In this document: one piece after another, positions 35,990 to 45,884 of the stretch
Layout: each line of letters begins with the position of its first letter
How positions within the stretch are numbered: the stretch's first letter is position 1
Origin: [Scytonema hofmanni] UTEX 2349
GTDB taxonomy: Bacteria; Cyanobacteriota; Cyanobacteriia; Cyanobacteriales; Nostocaceae
Length of the DNA: 64,000 bases
Assembly: GCF_000582685.1 (NCBI RefSeq)
Contig: NZ_KK073768.1
Coordinates: 4,057,077-4,121,076 of the forward strand
Direction of reading: 5' to 3'
The notes under the pieces: model-generated
Database searches by the model: none
Told to the model about the DNA's origin: nothing
Seen by the model: only the letters and a program-made list of their open reading frames with translations
Program-made: the position numbers and the translations under genes

Positions 35990-36389
35990 CAATTTAATTT
36001 CCTTTGGTATTTTCTAGCGACCTATAGCGTGGATAACGATTGGGATACTTTTTGTAAAACAATTAGTATCCAATAATACATATTATTGATAACTATAAGT
36101 CATCGGAAAAATGGGTAGAAACCCCGTTCTTATAGGACGGCTTTATATTGTCAAATGATCCACCCTTGTATAAATGCTGATTTGTATCAAGTTTATAGGT
36201 TAATTTCCTCATCCTATATATAGAAATCAAAAAAATAGCCTTATTTTTGTAAAGATATCTCGAAGTTTCATCTCTCCCCAGGATGAATTTGTATTCAGTA
36301 CGGATCGGTCAGAATGAGACAAAAAAATCCCCCACCAGATGGCGGGGGATTTTAATTATCTACCTACAACACTACTCATGAAAGCTGAA
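35990..36389. other. intergenic region downstream of psaB
   Basis: No gene. It holds the psaAB terminator (36321-36353) and the promoter region of the GMC gene. A weaker hairpin lies near 36121-36145 (CCCGTTCTTATAGGACGG). Confidence 0.5.
36321..36353 (-). terminator. intrinsic terminator of psaAB
   Basis: On the minus strand the stem ATCCCCC/GGGGGAT encloses a loop containing a second CC/GG pair, and is followed by a run of seven T. It lies 37 bp downstream of the psaB stop codon. Confidence 0.85.
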
Positions 36390-38615
36390 TTAACCAAACT
36401 TACCAGCAGTAGAGGCAATGAGGAAGGCTGCATAGGTTAGGACGTAGCCAACTGTGAAGTGAGCTAGACCAACCACACGACCTTGAACGATGGACATAGC
36501 AACGGGCTTGTCTTTCCAGCGAACTAGGTTCGCTAAAGGAGTGCGCTCGTGTGCCCAAACCAAAGTTTCAATCAACTCTTGCCAGTAACCTCTCCAAGAG
36601 ATGAGGAACATGAAACCGGTAGCCCAAACTAAATGTCCGAAGAGGAACATCCAAGCCCAGACAGACAGGTTATTCATGCCATAAGGGTTGTATCCGTTAA
36701 TCAACTGAGCGGAGTTAGCCCACAGATAATCACGGAACCAGCCCATCAGGTACGTAGAAGACTCATTAAACTGAGCAACGTTGCCTTGCCAGATACCTAG
36801 ATGTTTCCAGTGCCAGTAGAACGTGACCCAACCAACGGTGTTCAATGACCAGAATAAAGCGAGGTAGAACGAATCCCAACCAGAGATATCGCAAGTACCG
36901 CCACGACCTGGACCGTCGCAAGGGAAGGCATAGCCGAAGTCCTTTTTATCGGGCATCAGCTTAGAACCACGGGCATCCAAAGCACCTTTGACCAAAATCA
37001 AAACAGTGGTGTGGATAGCCAACGCAAAGGCGTGGTGTACTAAGAAGTCACCAGGACCGATGGTTAAGAACAGGGAGTTGGTGGTATTATTAACTGCATC
37101 CAACCATCCTGGTAGCCAGACGTTACCGTAGTTGGGCCAAGCTGTAGAAGCAATGCTATCCGGGTTAGACAGCAAGGTGTTTAAGCCGTAAAGCACTTTC
37201 CCGTGAGAAGCTTGGATGAACTGGGCAAATACCGGTTCAATCAAAATTTGCTTCTCAGGAGTTCCAAAAGCTACTACTACGTCGTTGTGTACGTACAAGC
37301 TGAGGGTGTGGAAGCCTAAGAAGAGAGATACCCAGCTGAGGTGGGAGATAATCGCTTCTTTGTGCTTCAGCACGCGGTCAAGTACGTTGCCTTTGTTTTG
37401 TTCGGGGTCGTAGTCACGTACCCAGAAGATGGCGGCGTGAGCAAAAGCACCTGTCATCAAGAATACAGCAATGTATTGGTGATGGGTGTAAAGCGCTGCC
37501 TGTGTTGTGTAATCCTTAGCGATAAACGCGTAAGGAGGCATGGCGTACATGTGCTGCGCCACCAAGGAGGTGATGGTTCCCAACGCTGCCAAAGCGAAAG
37601 ATAATTGGAAGTGCAGGGAGTTGTTCATGGTGTCGTACAACCCTTGGTGAGGCAGGTTGAACGGACCTTCAGTTTCCACACCAAAGAAGTTCTTGGCGTT
37701 CAGCATTTCTTTGATGCTGTGACCAATACCAAAGTTAGTGCGGTACATGTGACCGGCGACGATGAAAATGACAGCGATCGCTAAATGGTGGTGAGCCATA
37801 TCGGTCAACCACAGCGATTCAGTCTGAGGATGGAAACCACCCAAGAAAGTTAAAATCGCAGTCCCTGAACCAGTTGATGTACCAAACAAATGCTGTGCTG
37901 TGTCGGGGTTAGCAGCATAAGCACCCCAGTTTCCTGTAAAGAAGGGTGTTAAACCTTCTGGGTGAGGCAGGGTGGATAAAAAGTTATCCCAACCCACGTG
38001 CTGTCCGCGAGATTCGGGGATCGCAACGTGAACTAAGTGACCTGTCCAAGCCAAGGAACTAACACCAAACAAACCAGCTAAGTGGTGGTTTAGGCGAGGT
38101 TCAGCACTCTTAAACCAAGAGAGGCTGGGACGGAACTTGGGCTGCAAGTGCAACCAACCTGCAAACAGAAATACTGCTGACAATATGAGGAGGAACACTG
38201 AACCCATATATAGGTCATTGTTCGTCCGCATCCCGATGGTGTACCACCAGTGGTAAACACCTGAGTAAGCTATGTTAACTGGATTGCTGGCACCACCTTG
38301 GGTAAAAGCTTCGATAGCTGGTTTACCAAAGTGTGGGTCCCAAATCGCATGAGCGATCGGGCGGATATGAAGGGGATCTGTAATCCACTGTTCAAAATTA
38401 CCTTGCCAAGCGACGTGAAATAAAAGGCTCGAAGCCCATAGGAAAATGATTGCCAAATGACCGAAGTGCGTAGCAAAAATCTTTTGGTAAAGATTTTCTT
38501 CTGTCATGCCATCGTGGCTTTCAAAATCATTTCCCATAGCCATCGCATACCAGATCCGACGTGTAGTCGGGTCTTGTGCGAGATCCTGGCTAAATTTTGG
38601 AAATTTTGTTGCCAT
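36390..38615 (-). CDS. psaB: photosystem I P700 apoprotein A2
   Basis: 741 residues, full length. Together with PsaA it forms the heterodimeric core of photosystem I in the thylakoid membrane, binding P700, the antenna chlorophylls, the A1 phylloquinones and the Fx iron-sulfur cluster. It has eleven hydrophobic helices and many His ligands. The FPCDGPGRGGTC loop contributes two of the four Fx cysteines. The N terminus ATKFPKFSQDLAQDPTTRRI and C terminus STAGKFG are typical. It lies 137 bp downstream of psaA on the same strand and is cotranscribed; the spacer carries short tandem repeats. Confidence 0.99.
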   Translation of the reverse strand: MATKFPKFSQDLAQDPTTRRIWYAMAMGNDFESHDGMTEENLYQKIFATHFGHLAIIFLWASSLLFHVAWQGNFEQWITDPLHIRPIAHAIWDPHFGKPAIEAFTQGGASNPVNIAYSGVYHWWYTIGMRTNNDLYMGSVFLLILSAVFLFAGWLHLQPKFRPSLSWFKSAEPRLNHHLAGLFGVSSLAWTGHLVHVAIPESRGQHVGWDNFLSTLPHPEGLTPFFTGNWGAYAANPDTAQHLFGTSTGSGTAILTFLGGFHPQTESLWLTDMAHHHLAIAVIFIVAGHMYRTNFGIGHSIKEMLNAKNFFGVETEGPFNLPHQGLYDTMNNSLHFQLSFALAALGTITSLVAQHMYAMPPYAFIAKDYTTQAALYTHHQYIAVFLMTGAFAHAAIFWVRDYDPEQNKGNVLDRVLKHKEAIISHLSWVSLFLGFHTLSLYVHNDVVVAFGTPEKQILIEPVFAQFIQASHGKVLYGLNTLLSNPDSIASTAWPNYGNVWLPGWLDAVNNTTNSLFLTIGPGDFLVHHAFALAIHTTVLILVKGALDARGSKLMPDKKDFGYAFPCDGPGRGGTCDISGWDSFYLALFWSLNTVGWVTFYWHWKHLGIWQGNVAQFNESSTYLMGWFRDYLWANSAQLINGYNPYGMNNLSVWAWMFLFGHLVWATGFMFLISWRGYWQELIETLVWAHERTPLANLVRWKDKPVAMSIVQGRVVGLAHFTVGYVLTYAAFLIASTAGKFG

Positions 38616-38644
38616 AGGTGTGATAAATCCTCTGACCTTTAGCC

Positions 38645-38752
38645 ATCAGCTACTGGAGTTAGGAGTAAGTAGTAGTTAGGAGGAGGGGAGTTAGAAGTTA
38701 AAAGTTATTCTTAACTCTTAACTCTTAACTCATCACTCTTAACTCTTGCTTG
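38645..38752. repeat. short tandem repeats between psaA and psaB
   Basis: AGTTAGGAGT/TTAACTCTTAACTC type heptamer-like units that are partly self-complementary, so the psaA-psaB spacer can fold into a hairpin. Such repeats also lie in the rbcLXS operon. Confidence 0.75.
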
Positions 38753-41011
38753 TTAGCCTATTGAAAGTATGTGTGCGTGGAAGAATGCCCAGGTGGTAAC
38801 AATTCCTCCTAAGAGATAGTGAGCCACCCCAACAGCACGACCTTGAATAATACTCAAAGCGCGAGGTTGAATTGATGGCGCTACTTTCAATTTATTATGC
38901 GCCCAAACGATGGACTCAATCAGTTCTTGCCAGTAGCCGCGACCGCTGAACAAGAACATCAAGCTGAATGCCCAAACAAAGTGACCGCCTAAGAAAAGTA
39001 GACCATAAGCTGACAGCGCACTGCCGTAGGAGTTGATCACTTGTACAGCTTGTGCCCACAAGAAGTCACGCAACCAGCCGTTGATTGTGATTGCACTTTC
39101 GGCGAAGTTACCACCGGTGAGGTGAGACACAACTCCATCGCTGTCTACTGTCCCCCAGACATCTGATTGCATTTTCCAACTAAAGTGGAAAATTACGATC
39201 GAAATGGTGTTGTACATCCAGAATAAACCGAGGAATACGTGATCCCAACCGGATACCTGACAAGTACCCCCACGACCTGGACCATCGCAAGGAAAGCGGA
39301 AGCCGAGGTTTGCTTTGTCTGGAATCAGACGAGAACCGCGAGCAAACAGAAATCCTTTTAACAGAATTAGGACTGTGACATGAATTTGGAATGCGTGAAT
39401 GTGGTGGATCATGAAGTCCGCCGTACCCAGCGCGATCGGCATCATTGCCACTTTACCGCCTACAGCCAAAATTCCGCCACCGAAAGCATAGCTAACAGGT
39501 TCTAGAGCATTGGGAGCGGTGCCGCCAGGAGCTAATGTGTGTATGTTTTGTACCCACTGAGCAAATACTGGCTGCAATTGAATTGCTGAATCTGAGAACA
39601 TGTCTTGGGGACGACCCAAGGCACGCATCGTGTCGTTGTGAATGTACAATCCAAAGCTGTGGAAGCCGAGGAACATACAAACCCAGTTTAAGTGAGAGAT
39701 GATTGCATCTCGGTGACGAAGCACCCGATCCAAAACGTTGTTTCGGTTCACTACAGGATCGTAATCCCGCACCATGAAGATGGTAGCGTGAGCCGCACCG
39801 CCAACGATACAGAAGGCTCCAATCCACATGTGGTGGGTGAAGATACACAACTGTGTAGCGTAGTCGGTTGCCAAGTAGGGATACGGAGGCATTGCGTACA
39901 TGTGGTGTGCCACGATGATCGTTAGGGAACCTAGCATTGCGAGGTTTGTTCCTAACTGAGCGTGCCACGATGTGGTCATGTTTTCGTAGAGACCTCTGTG
40001 ACCATCGCCTGTGAAGGGACCTTTATGGTTTTCGAGGATCTCTTTGATGCTGTGACCTATACCCCAGTTGGTGCGGTACTGGTGACCAGCAATGATGAAG
40101 AGAACAGCGATCGCTAAATGGTGATGAGCAATATCACTCATCCACAAGCCGCCAGTTACGGGGTTCAGACCGCCTTTGAAGGTCAAGAAGTCCGCATACT
40201 GACCCCAGTTCAATGTAAAAAATGGCGTTAAACCATTGGCAAAGCTGGGGAACAACTCGATCAATAAGTCTTTGTTCAGGATGAACTCGTGGGGCAATGG
40301 TACGTCTTTTACCGACACACCTGCATCCAAAAGCTTATTAATCGGCGCTGATACGTGGATGATGTGACCTGCCCATCCCAAAGAACCGCAACCCAGCAAT
40401 ACTGCTAAGTGGTGATTCAGCATCGACTCTACATTCTGGAACCATTCCAGTTTGGGAGCGCGTTTGTGGTAGTGGAACCAGCCAGCAAACAGCATTAACG
40501 CTGCCATCACTAAGCCGCCAATGGCAGTGCAGTACAACTGGAAGGAGTTTGTAATACCCCAGCCACGCCAGATTTGAAACAAGCCTGAGGTGATTTGGAT
40601 ACCGTGGAAGCCACCACCGACATCACCATTCAAAATATCTTGTCCCACAATGGACCAAACGACCTGAGCACTTGGCTTAATGTTCAATGGGTCGCTTAAC
40701 CAGGCTTCGTAGTTGGAAAACTTCGCGCCGTGGAATATCATCCCGCTCAACCAGATGAACACTACGGCTAGGTGCCCGAAGTGTGCTGCAAATATTTTGC
40801 GGGATATGTCTTCTAAATCACTGGTATGTGTATCAAAGTCGTGGGCGAGAGCGTGAAGGTTCCAAATCCAGGTGGTGGTTTTTGGACCTTTAGCAAGGTT
40901 CCTGTCGAAGTGACCTGGGGTCGCCCATCTTTCAAATGAGGTGGGAACTGGGTCGTTATCGACTATTACTCTTGCCTTTTTCTCCTCTCGCTCTGGAGGA
41001 CTTATCGTCAT
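38753..41011 (-). CDS. psaA: photosystem I P700 apoprotein A1
   Basis: 752 residues, full length. Partner of PsaB in the photosystem I core. The N terminus TISPPEREEKKARVIVDNDP and KTTTWIWNLHALAHDFDTHT are typical. Eleven membrane helices, and the FPCDGPGRGGTC loop supplies two Fx cysteines. GAGGAGG lies 7 bases before the ATG. It is the first gene of the psaA-psaB operon; the promoter must lie in the 550 bp upstream, where light-dependent control is expected from other cyanobacteria, although no HLR1 pair could be assigned with confidence. Confidence 0.99.
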   Translation of the reverse strand: MTISPPEREEKKARVIVDNDPVPTSFERWATPGHFDRNLAKGPKTTTWIWNLHALAHDFDTHTSDLEDISRKIFAAHFGHLAVVFIWLSGMIFHGAKFSNYEAWLSDPLNIKPSAQVVWSIVGQDILNGDVGGGFHGIQITSGLFQIWRGWGITNSFQLYCTAIGGLVMAALMLFAGWFHYHKRAPKLEWFQNVESMLNHHLAVLLGCGSLGWAGHIIHVSAPINKLLDAGVSVKDVPLPHEFILNKDLLIELFPSFANGLTPFFTLNWGQYADFLTFKGGLNPVTGGLWMSDIAHHHLAIAVLFIIAGHQYRTNWGIGHSIKEILENHKGPFTGDGHRGLYENMTTSWHAQLGTNLAMLGSLTIIVAHHMYAMPPYPYLATDYATQLCIFTHHMWIGAFCIVGGAAHATIFMVRDYDPVVNRNNVLDRVLRHRDAIISHLNWVCMFLGFHSFGLYIHNDTMRALGRPQDMFSDSAIQLQPVFAQWVQNIHTLAPGGTAPNALEPVSYAFGGGILAVGGKVAMMPIALGTADFMIHHIHAFQIHVTVLILLKGFLFARGSRLIPDKANLGFRFPCDGPGRGGTCQVSGWDHVFLGLFWMYNTISIVIFHFSWKMQSDVWGTVDSDGVVSHLTGGNFAESAITINGWLRDFLWAQAVQVINSYGSALSAYGLLFLGGHFVWAFSLMFLFSGRGYWQELIESIVWAHNKLKVAPSIQPRALSIIQGRAVGVAHYLLGGIVTTWAFFHAHILSIG

Positions 41012-41564
41012 TCAGACCCTCCTCTCTTAACAAGGATGTGAGGAATCATTTAAACCACTTGTTGTTTTCTTGACTAAGTTGTGCTTAGTCCGATGCTCCA
41101 GAAATATCTGATAGCAGCGGTGAAGACCTCACGTGGAGATTGCTTTCTTCTGTTGAATTATAAAGTCTTATCTCCCACATTGTTGAACACAAGTTAACAA
41201 TAATTAAAAATCCCTGGAGTATTTGTGGAATCTGCTTTTTCCCGGAAAGCAACTTGGACAAAAGTCAATAGCTAATTTATTTAATTTACAAACGATAACA
41301 ATTCGTAAATTTTATCCCATATTCAGACGCAGTAAGCATTTTGGCTCTGTTCGGCTTTTATTTGTATTAGATTACGGCGACTACCATATTTTGCGTAAAT
41401 TGCTATTAATAAATATTTGTGATCAATATGACTAATTCTGAGAAATAACTGATAAAGACCTGAAAAAAATCAGATTTACAGAAAATTTCACCTTTTGGGC
41501 TATGGTTCCGAATGCATGATTTGCGCCAAAATCAGTTGTTGAAGACTAAAACTAGGTGTAAGTC
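41012..41564. other. psaA upstream region (divergent from the lipoprotein gene)
   Basis: 553 bp without a convincing gene. It should hold the psaA promoter and leader and the promoter of the plus-strand lipoprotein gene. Two short open frames here have no coding character. A long leader for psaA would fit what is known in cyanobacteria, but no start site can be read. Confidence 0.5.
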
Positions 41565-42959
41565 ATGAAGTGGCAGACAACAGCAATAGCGAAAATCCAA
41601 CCTACGATCGCTATCCTCAGGCGGCTAATAATTTTGTTACTGGTATTGACTATTACTAGTTGTGGCGAAAAAGCCGTAAGTCAAGAAGTATCCATTGAAT
41701 CCAAAGAAAAGCCGCAACAGATTTCTCGGCAATTCTCTGAAGTTTCCCCACCAGCGGCAATTCAAGAACTGCGATCGTCGTTAGAAGTTTATCAACCACA
41801 AGTAACAATAGTTACTCCCCAAGCTGATGAAGTTCTCCAAGACGACAAAGTTACAGTCCGTTTGCAAGTTAAAGATTTACCAATATTTCAAGACCCAAAA
41901 CTAAATCTAGGGCTACATTTAAATGTAATTCTTGATAATGAACCCTACAAAAGTATTTACGATCTCAATCAACCGCTGATTTTATCAGACTTGTCCCCAG
42001 GTACTCATACTTTGCGCGTCTTTGCTTCTCGTCCTTGGGATGAAAGCTTTAAAAATGAAGGTGCTTACGCTCAGACAACATTTCACATCTTTACGAAAAC
42101 CGACGATAATAATCCCGATCCGGCACTACCCCTGATAACCTACAACCGTCCTCAAGGCATCTACGGGGCAGAACCAATTCTACTAGACTTTTATTTAACT
42201 AATGCGCCTTTACACCTCGTCGCTTCATCCAATCCCAGCAATCAAATTGCTGATTGGCGCATTCGTTGCACAATTAATGGTGAAAGCTTTGTTCTCGATC
42301 GCTGGCAGGCTATTTATCTCAAAGGCTTTAAACCTGGTAAGAACTGGGTCAAGCTGGAATTTCTCGACGATCAAGGAAATGTTGTGAAAAATGTCTTCAA
42401 CAGCACAATCAGGCTGATTACCTACGAACCAAAGGGTAAAGACACTCTTTCTAAAATCGTTAGAGGTGAACTTTCAGCAGAGCAACTTCGAGCAATTATA
42501 GACCCAAATTATACTGCTAAACCGACAACGGCTGAACCAATACCGGCACCAACAGTTGAAAAAACACCGGAAACTAAGGTAGAGGAACCTCTTACTAAAT
42601 CTGAATCAAGCCAGCCAAAACAAGTTGAACCTCAATTAGAGGAAACGCCAAAGTCAACGATACCAGAACAATCTCCGCAACCCGCAAAACCAAAATCAGG
42701 CGATTTTTTCAATAATCCGACACCTAAGATTCCCACTTTACAACCACCTGCGACACCATCTCCAAGTGTATCGCCAACATTACCAGAGATTATCGAGCCA
42801 AAACCTGAACCGCAATTAGAGGTAACGCCAACTCCGGAATCAACTATTTTACCAGAAAAAATCGCTCCCAATTCGCAAGAATTGGAATTAAAGGGAGGTT
42901 TTAATGGTGCTTCTCCATCTTTGAATTTACCGCTTAATCAGCCGCAAGATAGGGGATAA
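41565..42959 (+). CDS. predicted lipoprotein with Pro/Glu-rich tail
   Basis: 464 residues, function unknown. The N terminus has a hydrophobic helix ending in a lipobox (LTITSC), so the mature protein should be lipid-anchored at Cys33. The middle part (about 75-300) looks like beta-sandwich modules (VTIVTPQADEVLQDDKVTVR, DLSPGTHTLRVFASRPWDES), similar to immunoglobulin-like folds. The last 130 residues are a low-complexity Pro/Thr/Glu-rich stretch with repeated PEPQLE/TPTPES words, probably spanning the cell wall. It is followed by a terminator at 43017. Confidence 0.75.
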   Translation: MKWQTTAIAKIQPTIAILRRLIILLLVLTITSCGEKAVSQEVSIESKEKPQQISRQFSEVSPPAAIQELRSSLEVYQPQVTIVTPQADEVLQDDKVTVRLQVKDLPIFQDPKLNLGLHLNVILDNEPYKSIYDLNQPLILSDLSPGTHTLRVFASRPWDESFKNEGAYAQTTFHIFTKTDDNNPDPALPLITYNRPQGIYGAEPILLDFYLTNAPLHLVASSNPSNQIADWRIRCTINGESFVLDRWQAIYLKGFKPGKNWVKLEFLDDQGNVVKNVFNSTIRLITYEPKGKDTLSKIVRGELSAEQLRAIIDPNYTAKPTTAEPIPAPTVEKTPETKVEEPLTKSESSQPKQVEPQLEETPKSTIPEQSPQPAKPKSGDFFNNPTPKIPTLQPPATPSPSVSPTLPEIIEPKPEPQLEVTPTPESTILPEKIAPNSQELELKGGFNGASPSLNLPLNQPQDRG

Positions 42960-43016
42960 AGCGTGTTTGGGAATTTGTATAGCCCTCAGGCTAGAAGCCG
43001 CTGGCTCTACAAACAA

Positions 43017-43044
43017 AGCCCGCCTACGCGGGCTATAATTTTTC
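43017..43044 (+). terminator. intrinsic terminator after the lipoprotein gene
   Basis: A 7-bp GC-rich stem AGCCCGC/GCGGGCT with a CTAC loop, followed by ATAATTTTT on the plus strand. It belongs to a compound repeat with a second hairpin upstream (AGCCGCTGGCT at about 42996). Confidence 0.6.
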
Positions 43045-43080
43045 TAGTCCGCGCTGGTGAATTTAGCGCTGAAGCGCTAA

Positions 43081-43989
43081 CTACAGTAGACTTAAGTTTA
43101 AATTTTCAGATAATGTTTCGATAAAGGCAAGTCCGGCTACGGAATTACCTACACTGTCTAAGGCGGGACTGTAGGTGGCGATCGCTCCCTGTTTTGGTAC
43201 TATCGTTAAAAGGGCACCGCTAATTCCTGATTTCATCGGTAATCCAATCCGGATGCTATATTTGGCAGATGCTTCATACAATCCACAAGTTAACATCAGG
43301 GCATTGACGCAACGGCGATTTTGTGGTAAGATAACTTCGACAAAAGATAAAATCTTTCCTAGACAAGCTAAATCTTCAACTGTGCCAGAAAGACAGCAAA
43401 TTTGCTCGTAAGTGTCTATGGCAGTATTCACATCATCTATATATCCAGCTTCGGCAAGATATTGAGCGATCGCTTGATTGGTTTGAGAATTAACTGAACG
43501 TACTGAAGCTAACATCGCTTCATCCAGCTTTAAGTTACAACCAGCTAATTGATTCAACCATTGACAAAATTTTTGCGTGCGACGAAGAGGATTTTTTCCT
43601 GGTAGTTTATCAGCAAGGGTAATTGCACCACTATTAATCATCGGGTTGCGAGGAAAACCGCGATCGCTAACCAGTTGCGTGAGAGAATTAAACGGAGCAT
43701 CTGATGGCTGAACCCCAACCCACTGAAAAACTGTTTCCAATCCCAGATGTTCTAGCAGATATAATAGCGAAAACGGCTTAATCGCGCTCATCAAGGGAAA
43801 AACAAAGTTTGTATCCCCTGTACTGTAAGTTTGTCCTGATTTACAACAAATGTGAACCGCAAAGCAATGAGGATCGACAACAGCCAATTTAGGAATGCGG
43901 TTAGCAACTAGTCCTTGATTCGCTTGAGTTTTAGCTTCTTGTACCCAGATGGCTAACTCGGTGGTATTTAAAGAATCCAGTTTTTTCAA
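43081..43989 (-). CDS. glsA: glutaminase A
   Basis: 302 residues; hydrolyses glutamine to glutamate and ammonia. It belongs to the serine-dependent beta-lactamase-like glutaminases: FPLMSAIKPFSLLYLLEHLG holds the Ser-x2-Lys pair, and PRNPMINSGAI is the second conserved segment. The C terminus IGLPMKSGISGALLTIVPKQ is typical. The start is a TTG at 43989; the first ATG in frame is after the active site, so TTG is needed for the usual length. It has no operon partner. It could provide nitrogen or take part in acid response. Confidence 0.93.
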   Translation of the reverse strand: MKKLDSLNTTELAIWVQEAKTQANQGLVANRIPKLAVVDPHCFAVHICCKSGQTYSTGDTNFVFPLMSAIKPFSLLYLLEHLGLETVFQWVGVQPSDAPFNSLTQLVSDRGFPRNPMINSGAITLADKLPGKNPLRRTQKFCQWLNQLAGCNLKLDEAMLASVRSVNSQTNQAIAQYLAEAGYIDDVNTAIDTYEQICCLSGTVEDLACLGKILSFVEVILPQNRRCVNALMLTCGLYEASAKYSIRIGLPMKSGISGALLTIVPKQGAIATYSPALDSVGNSVAGLAFIETLSENLNLSLL

Positions 43990-44083
43990 AATTTATATCG
44001 GGTTCGGAATAGCGAATGGGGATAATTACCAATAGCGAATTACTAATACAGATATTTTATGTACGTCCGTGTTAATTACAATT

Positions 44084-44341
44084 TTATTCATCTAAAGCAG
44101 CAAGTTCTTCCACTAATTCTTGAGTAGTATATTGAAAGGGAGAAACTTGATAACGAGCGAGAATATTAATAAATTCTGTCCTGTTTAATCCAGCGATTTC
44201 TGCTGCTTTTCCTTGAGATATTTCTCCCATTTCGTACCATTTGACAGCAGCAGTTATCCTCATTTCTTTGGCAAACTCATCAGGATTTTTTCTGAGAGCA
44301 GAAAAGACGCTTTCTGTAAATTCCATAGATACGGTTTTCAT
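44084..44341 (-). CDS. UPF0175 family antitoxin-like protein
   Basis: 85 residues. The segment ITAAVKWYEMGEISQGKAAE, with LNRTEFINILARYQVSPFQY, matches UPF0175, a small DNA-binding-like family commonly paired with DUF3368 PIN toxins. The gene downstream is glutaminase, so no PIN toxin follows and the gene is an orphan. A miniature element of type B ends 15 bp upstream of its start codon, probably in the promoter or leader. A role as regulator is an inference. Confidence 0.85.
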   Translation of the reverse strand: MKTVSMEFTESVFSALRKNPDEFAKEMRITAAVKWYEMGEISQGKAAEIAGLNRTEFINILARYQVSPFQYTTQELVEELAALDE

Positions 44342-44873
44342 AATGCGGTTATTGTTATACCAAATTAAGATGAAGCTGCATAGAATCAGATTTAAAGAAT
44401 TATTGACCGCAGATAAACGCAGATAAACGCGGATGAATTAATGGATTTCATGATTCTGTGCAGCCTCATATAAAATTGGTATTAAATGATAAAATAATTA
44501 TATAAATTATTTTAAATCTTTTTCATCAAAATAAAAGTTATTGTGTAAATCATTTAAAATGGGATGCAATGAGAGTTGAATTTATATTCATTTTCCATAT
44601 TTATCTCGATATTTTTTGATTGCCGTTTTCTGGTTTAGTTGAAGTTCTGGGGGATTTTCCATAATGGACATAAATAGGGGTTGCTGAAAAAGTAATAAAA
44701 AAGCAAGATCAGGATTGGTTAGTTATTAAGTAACCCCCAGTTAAAACTCTCTAAACTCTTATAACTTGGTGTTCTTGGCGTCTTTTCCTGTCGGAGACGC
44801 TGCGCGAACGTGGTTCATTTTAATATAATATGATCATCTCACGCACTCGTAGCAAAAGCGCAAATAAAGAATT
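44342..44873. other. gene-free region around miniature element B
   Basis: 532 bp; besides the miniature element (44357-44482) no gene was seen. Near 44785-44810 there is a GC-rich repeat word GGAGACGCTGCGCGAACG that recurs in variant form around 25370. The rest is AT-rich and should contain the FAD oxidoreductase promoter. Confidence 0.45.
44357..44482. mobile_element. miniature element B (MITE-like)
   Basis: 126 bp with 32-bp imperfect terminal inverted repeats (27 of 32 match) starting ATACCAA and carrying GCTGCA..AGAATCA. The interior holds the tandem word GCAGATAAACGC twice and no gene. Only one copy was found in the window. It lies between the UPF0175 gene and an AT-rich region. Confidence 0.7.
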
Positions 44874-45884
44874 ATGACTGATGTTGCTGTAATTGGTGCT
44901 GGGATGGCAGGTTTAGTATGCGCCCAGCAGTTAAGTCAAGCTGGATACTCAGTAACAGTGGTGGAAAAGTCCCGTGGTTTGGGGGGAAGAGTTGCTACAC
45001 GGCGTTTACATAATACTTGCGCGGATCATGGGGTGTGTTATTTGAAGCCGAAGGGTGAATTGTTAAGGCGTTTTGTTGAGTTGTTGAGCCGTCATCATAT
45101 CCTAGAAGTGTGGACAAATGAGCCAGATGCAAATTACATTGCACCAGAGGGAATGAGTGCGATCGCTAAATTTCTCGCTCAAGGTTTAGAAATATCCCTC
45201 AATCAACGTGTGGCAGCTATCACCCCTATCGATAAGAAATGGCGTTTGACCTTTGAATCCAGCAATGAAAAATTAACCGCTGCATCAGTAGTTGTCGCTA
45301 TTCCCGCACCCCAAGCTTTCACGTTATTATCACCTTTGGGCGATTTAGTCAATAAAGCTTTTCTAGATAACTTGCATTCTATAGAATTTTACCCCAGTCT
45401 GACTGTTATGGCTGGGTATCCCGCCGATTCGCAGCCACTTCCGGAGTGGAAAGCCTTAACTTTTGTTGACAATCCTGATTTGGCTTGGATTGGTTTAGAT
45501 AGCAGCAAGCGTCACAATTCGCAGCAACCGCTTTTTGTCATCCAAAGTAGTGCTGATTTTGCCCAACGTTATTTAGAATCTCCTGATTTACACCCAGCGG
45601 CACAGCAAATGTTGCAAAGTGCAAGTGAGTCTGTGCAACTTTCTTGGCTGGCTACTCCCGAATGGACGCAAGTACATCGCTGGCGTTATGCTTTTCCTCG
45701 CAATCCTTGGGACAAAGCTTTTTTATCTGCGGAAAGTTTTTTACCTTTAGTGTGCTGTGGTGATTGGTGTGGTGGCAAACTTGTTAAAGGTGCCATGCTT
45801 TCGGGATTAGCCGCTGCGGAGGAAATTAATAGTAAGATGAGAAATCTACCTTTAAGCGGCTTAAATTTTTTAGAATTTCTGTAG
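44874..45884 (+). CDS. renalase-like FAD-dependent amine oxidase
   Basis: 336 residues. The N-terminal FAD motif DVAVIGAGMAGLVCAQQLSQ is followed by VVEKSRGLGGRVATRRL, the second dinucleotide-binding segment of the amine oxidase/renalase group. The C terminus VCCGDWCGGKLVKGAMLSGL contacts the flavin. Members oxidise NAD(P)H isomers or related substrates; the reaction is not assignable here. Its stop codon TAG lies inside a hairpin repeat (45881-45906), so its natural end may have been changed. It is transcribed away from the UPF0175 gene. Confidence 0.87.
   Translation: MTDVAVIGAGMAGLVCAQQLSQAGYSVTVVEKSRGLGGRVATRRLHNTCADHGVCYLKPKGELLRRFVELLSRHHILEVWTNEPDANYIAPEGMSAIAKFLAQGLEISLNQRVAAITPIDKKWRLTFESSNEKLTAASVVVAIPAPQAFTLLSPLGDLVNKAFLDNLHSIEFYPSLTVMAGYPADSQPLPEWKALTFVDNPDLAWIGLDSSKRHNSQQPLFVIQSSADFAQRYLESPDLHPAAQQMLQSASESVQLSWLATPEWTQVHRWRYAFPRNPWDKAFLSAESFLPLVCCGDWCGGKLVKGAMLSGLAAAEEINSKMRNLPLSGLNFLEFL

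Noticed and set aside
41012..41220. Possible HLR1 (RpaB) pair upstream of psaA
   Set aside because: Words such as GTTAACTTGTGTTCAACA are near but do not fit the paired consensus well enough.
41223..41435. 70-codon open frame upstream of psaA
   Set aside because: No homology signal or Shine-Dalgarno, and biased composition from AT-rich leader DNA.
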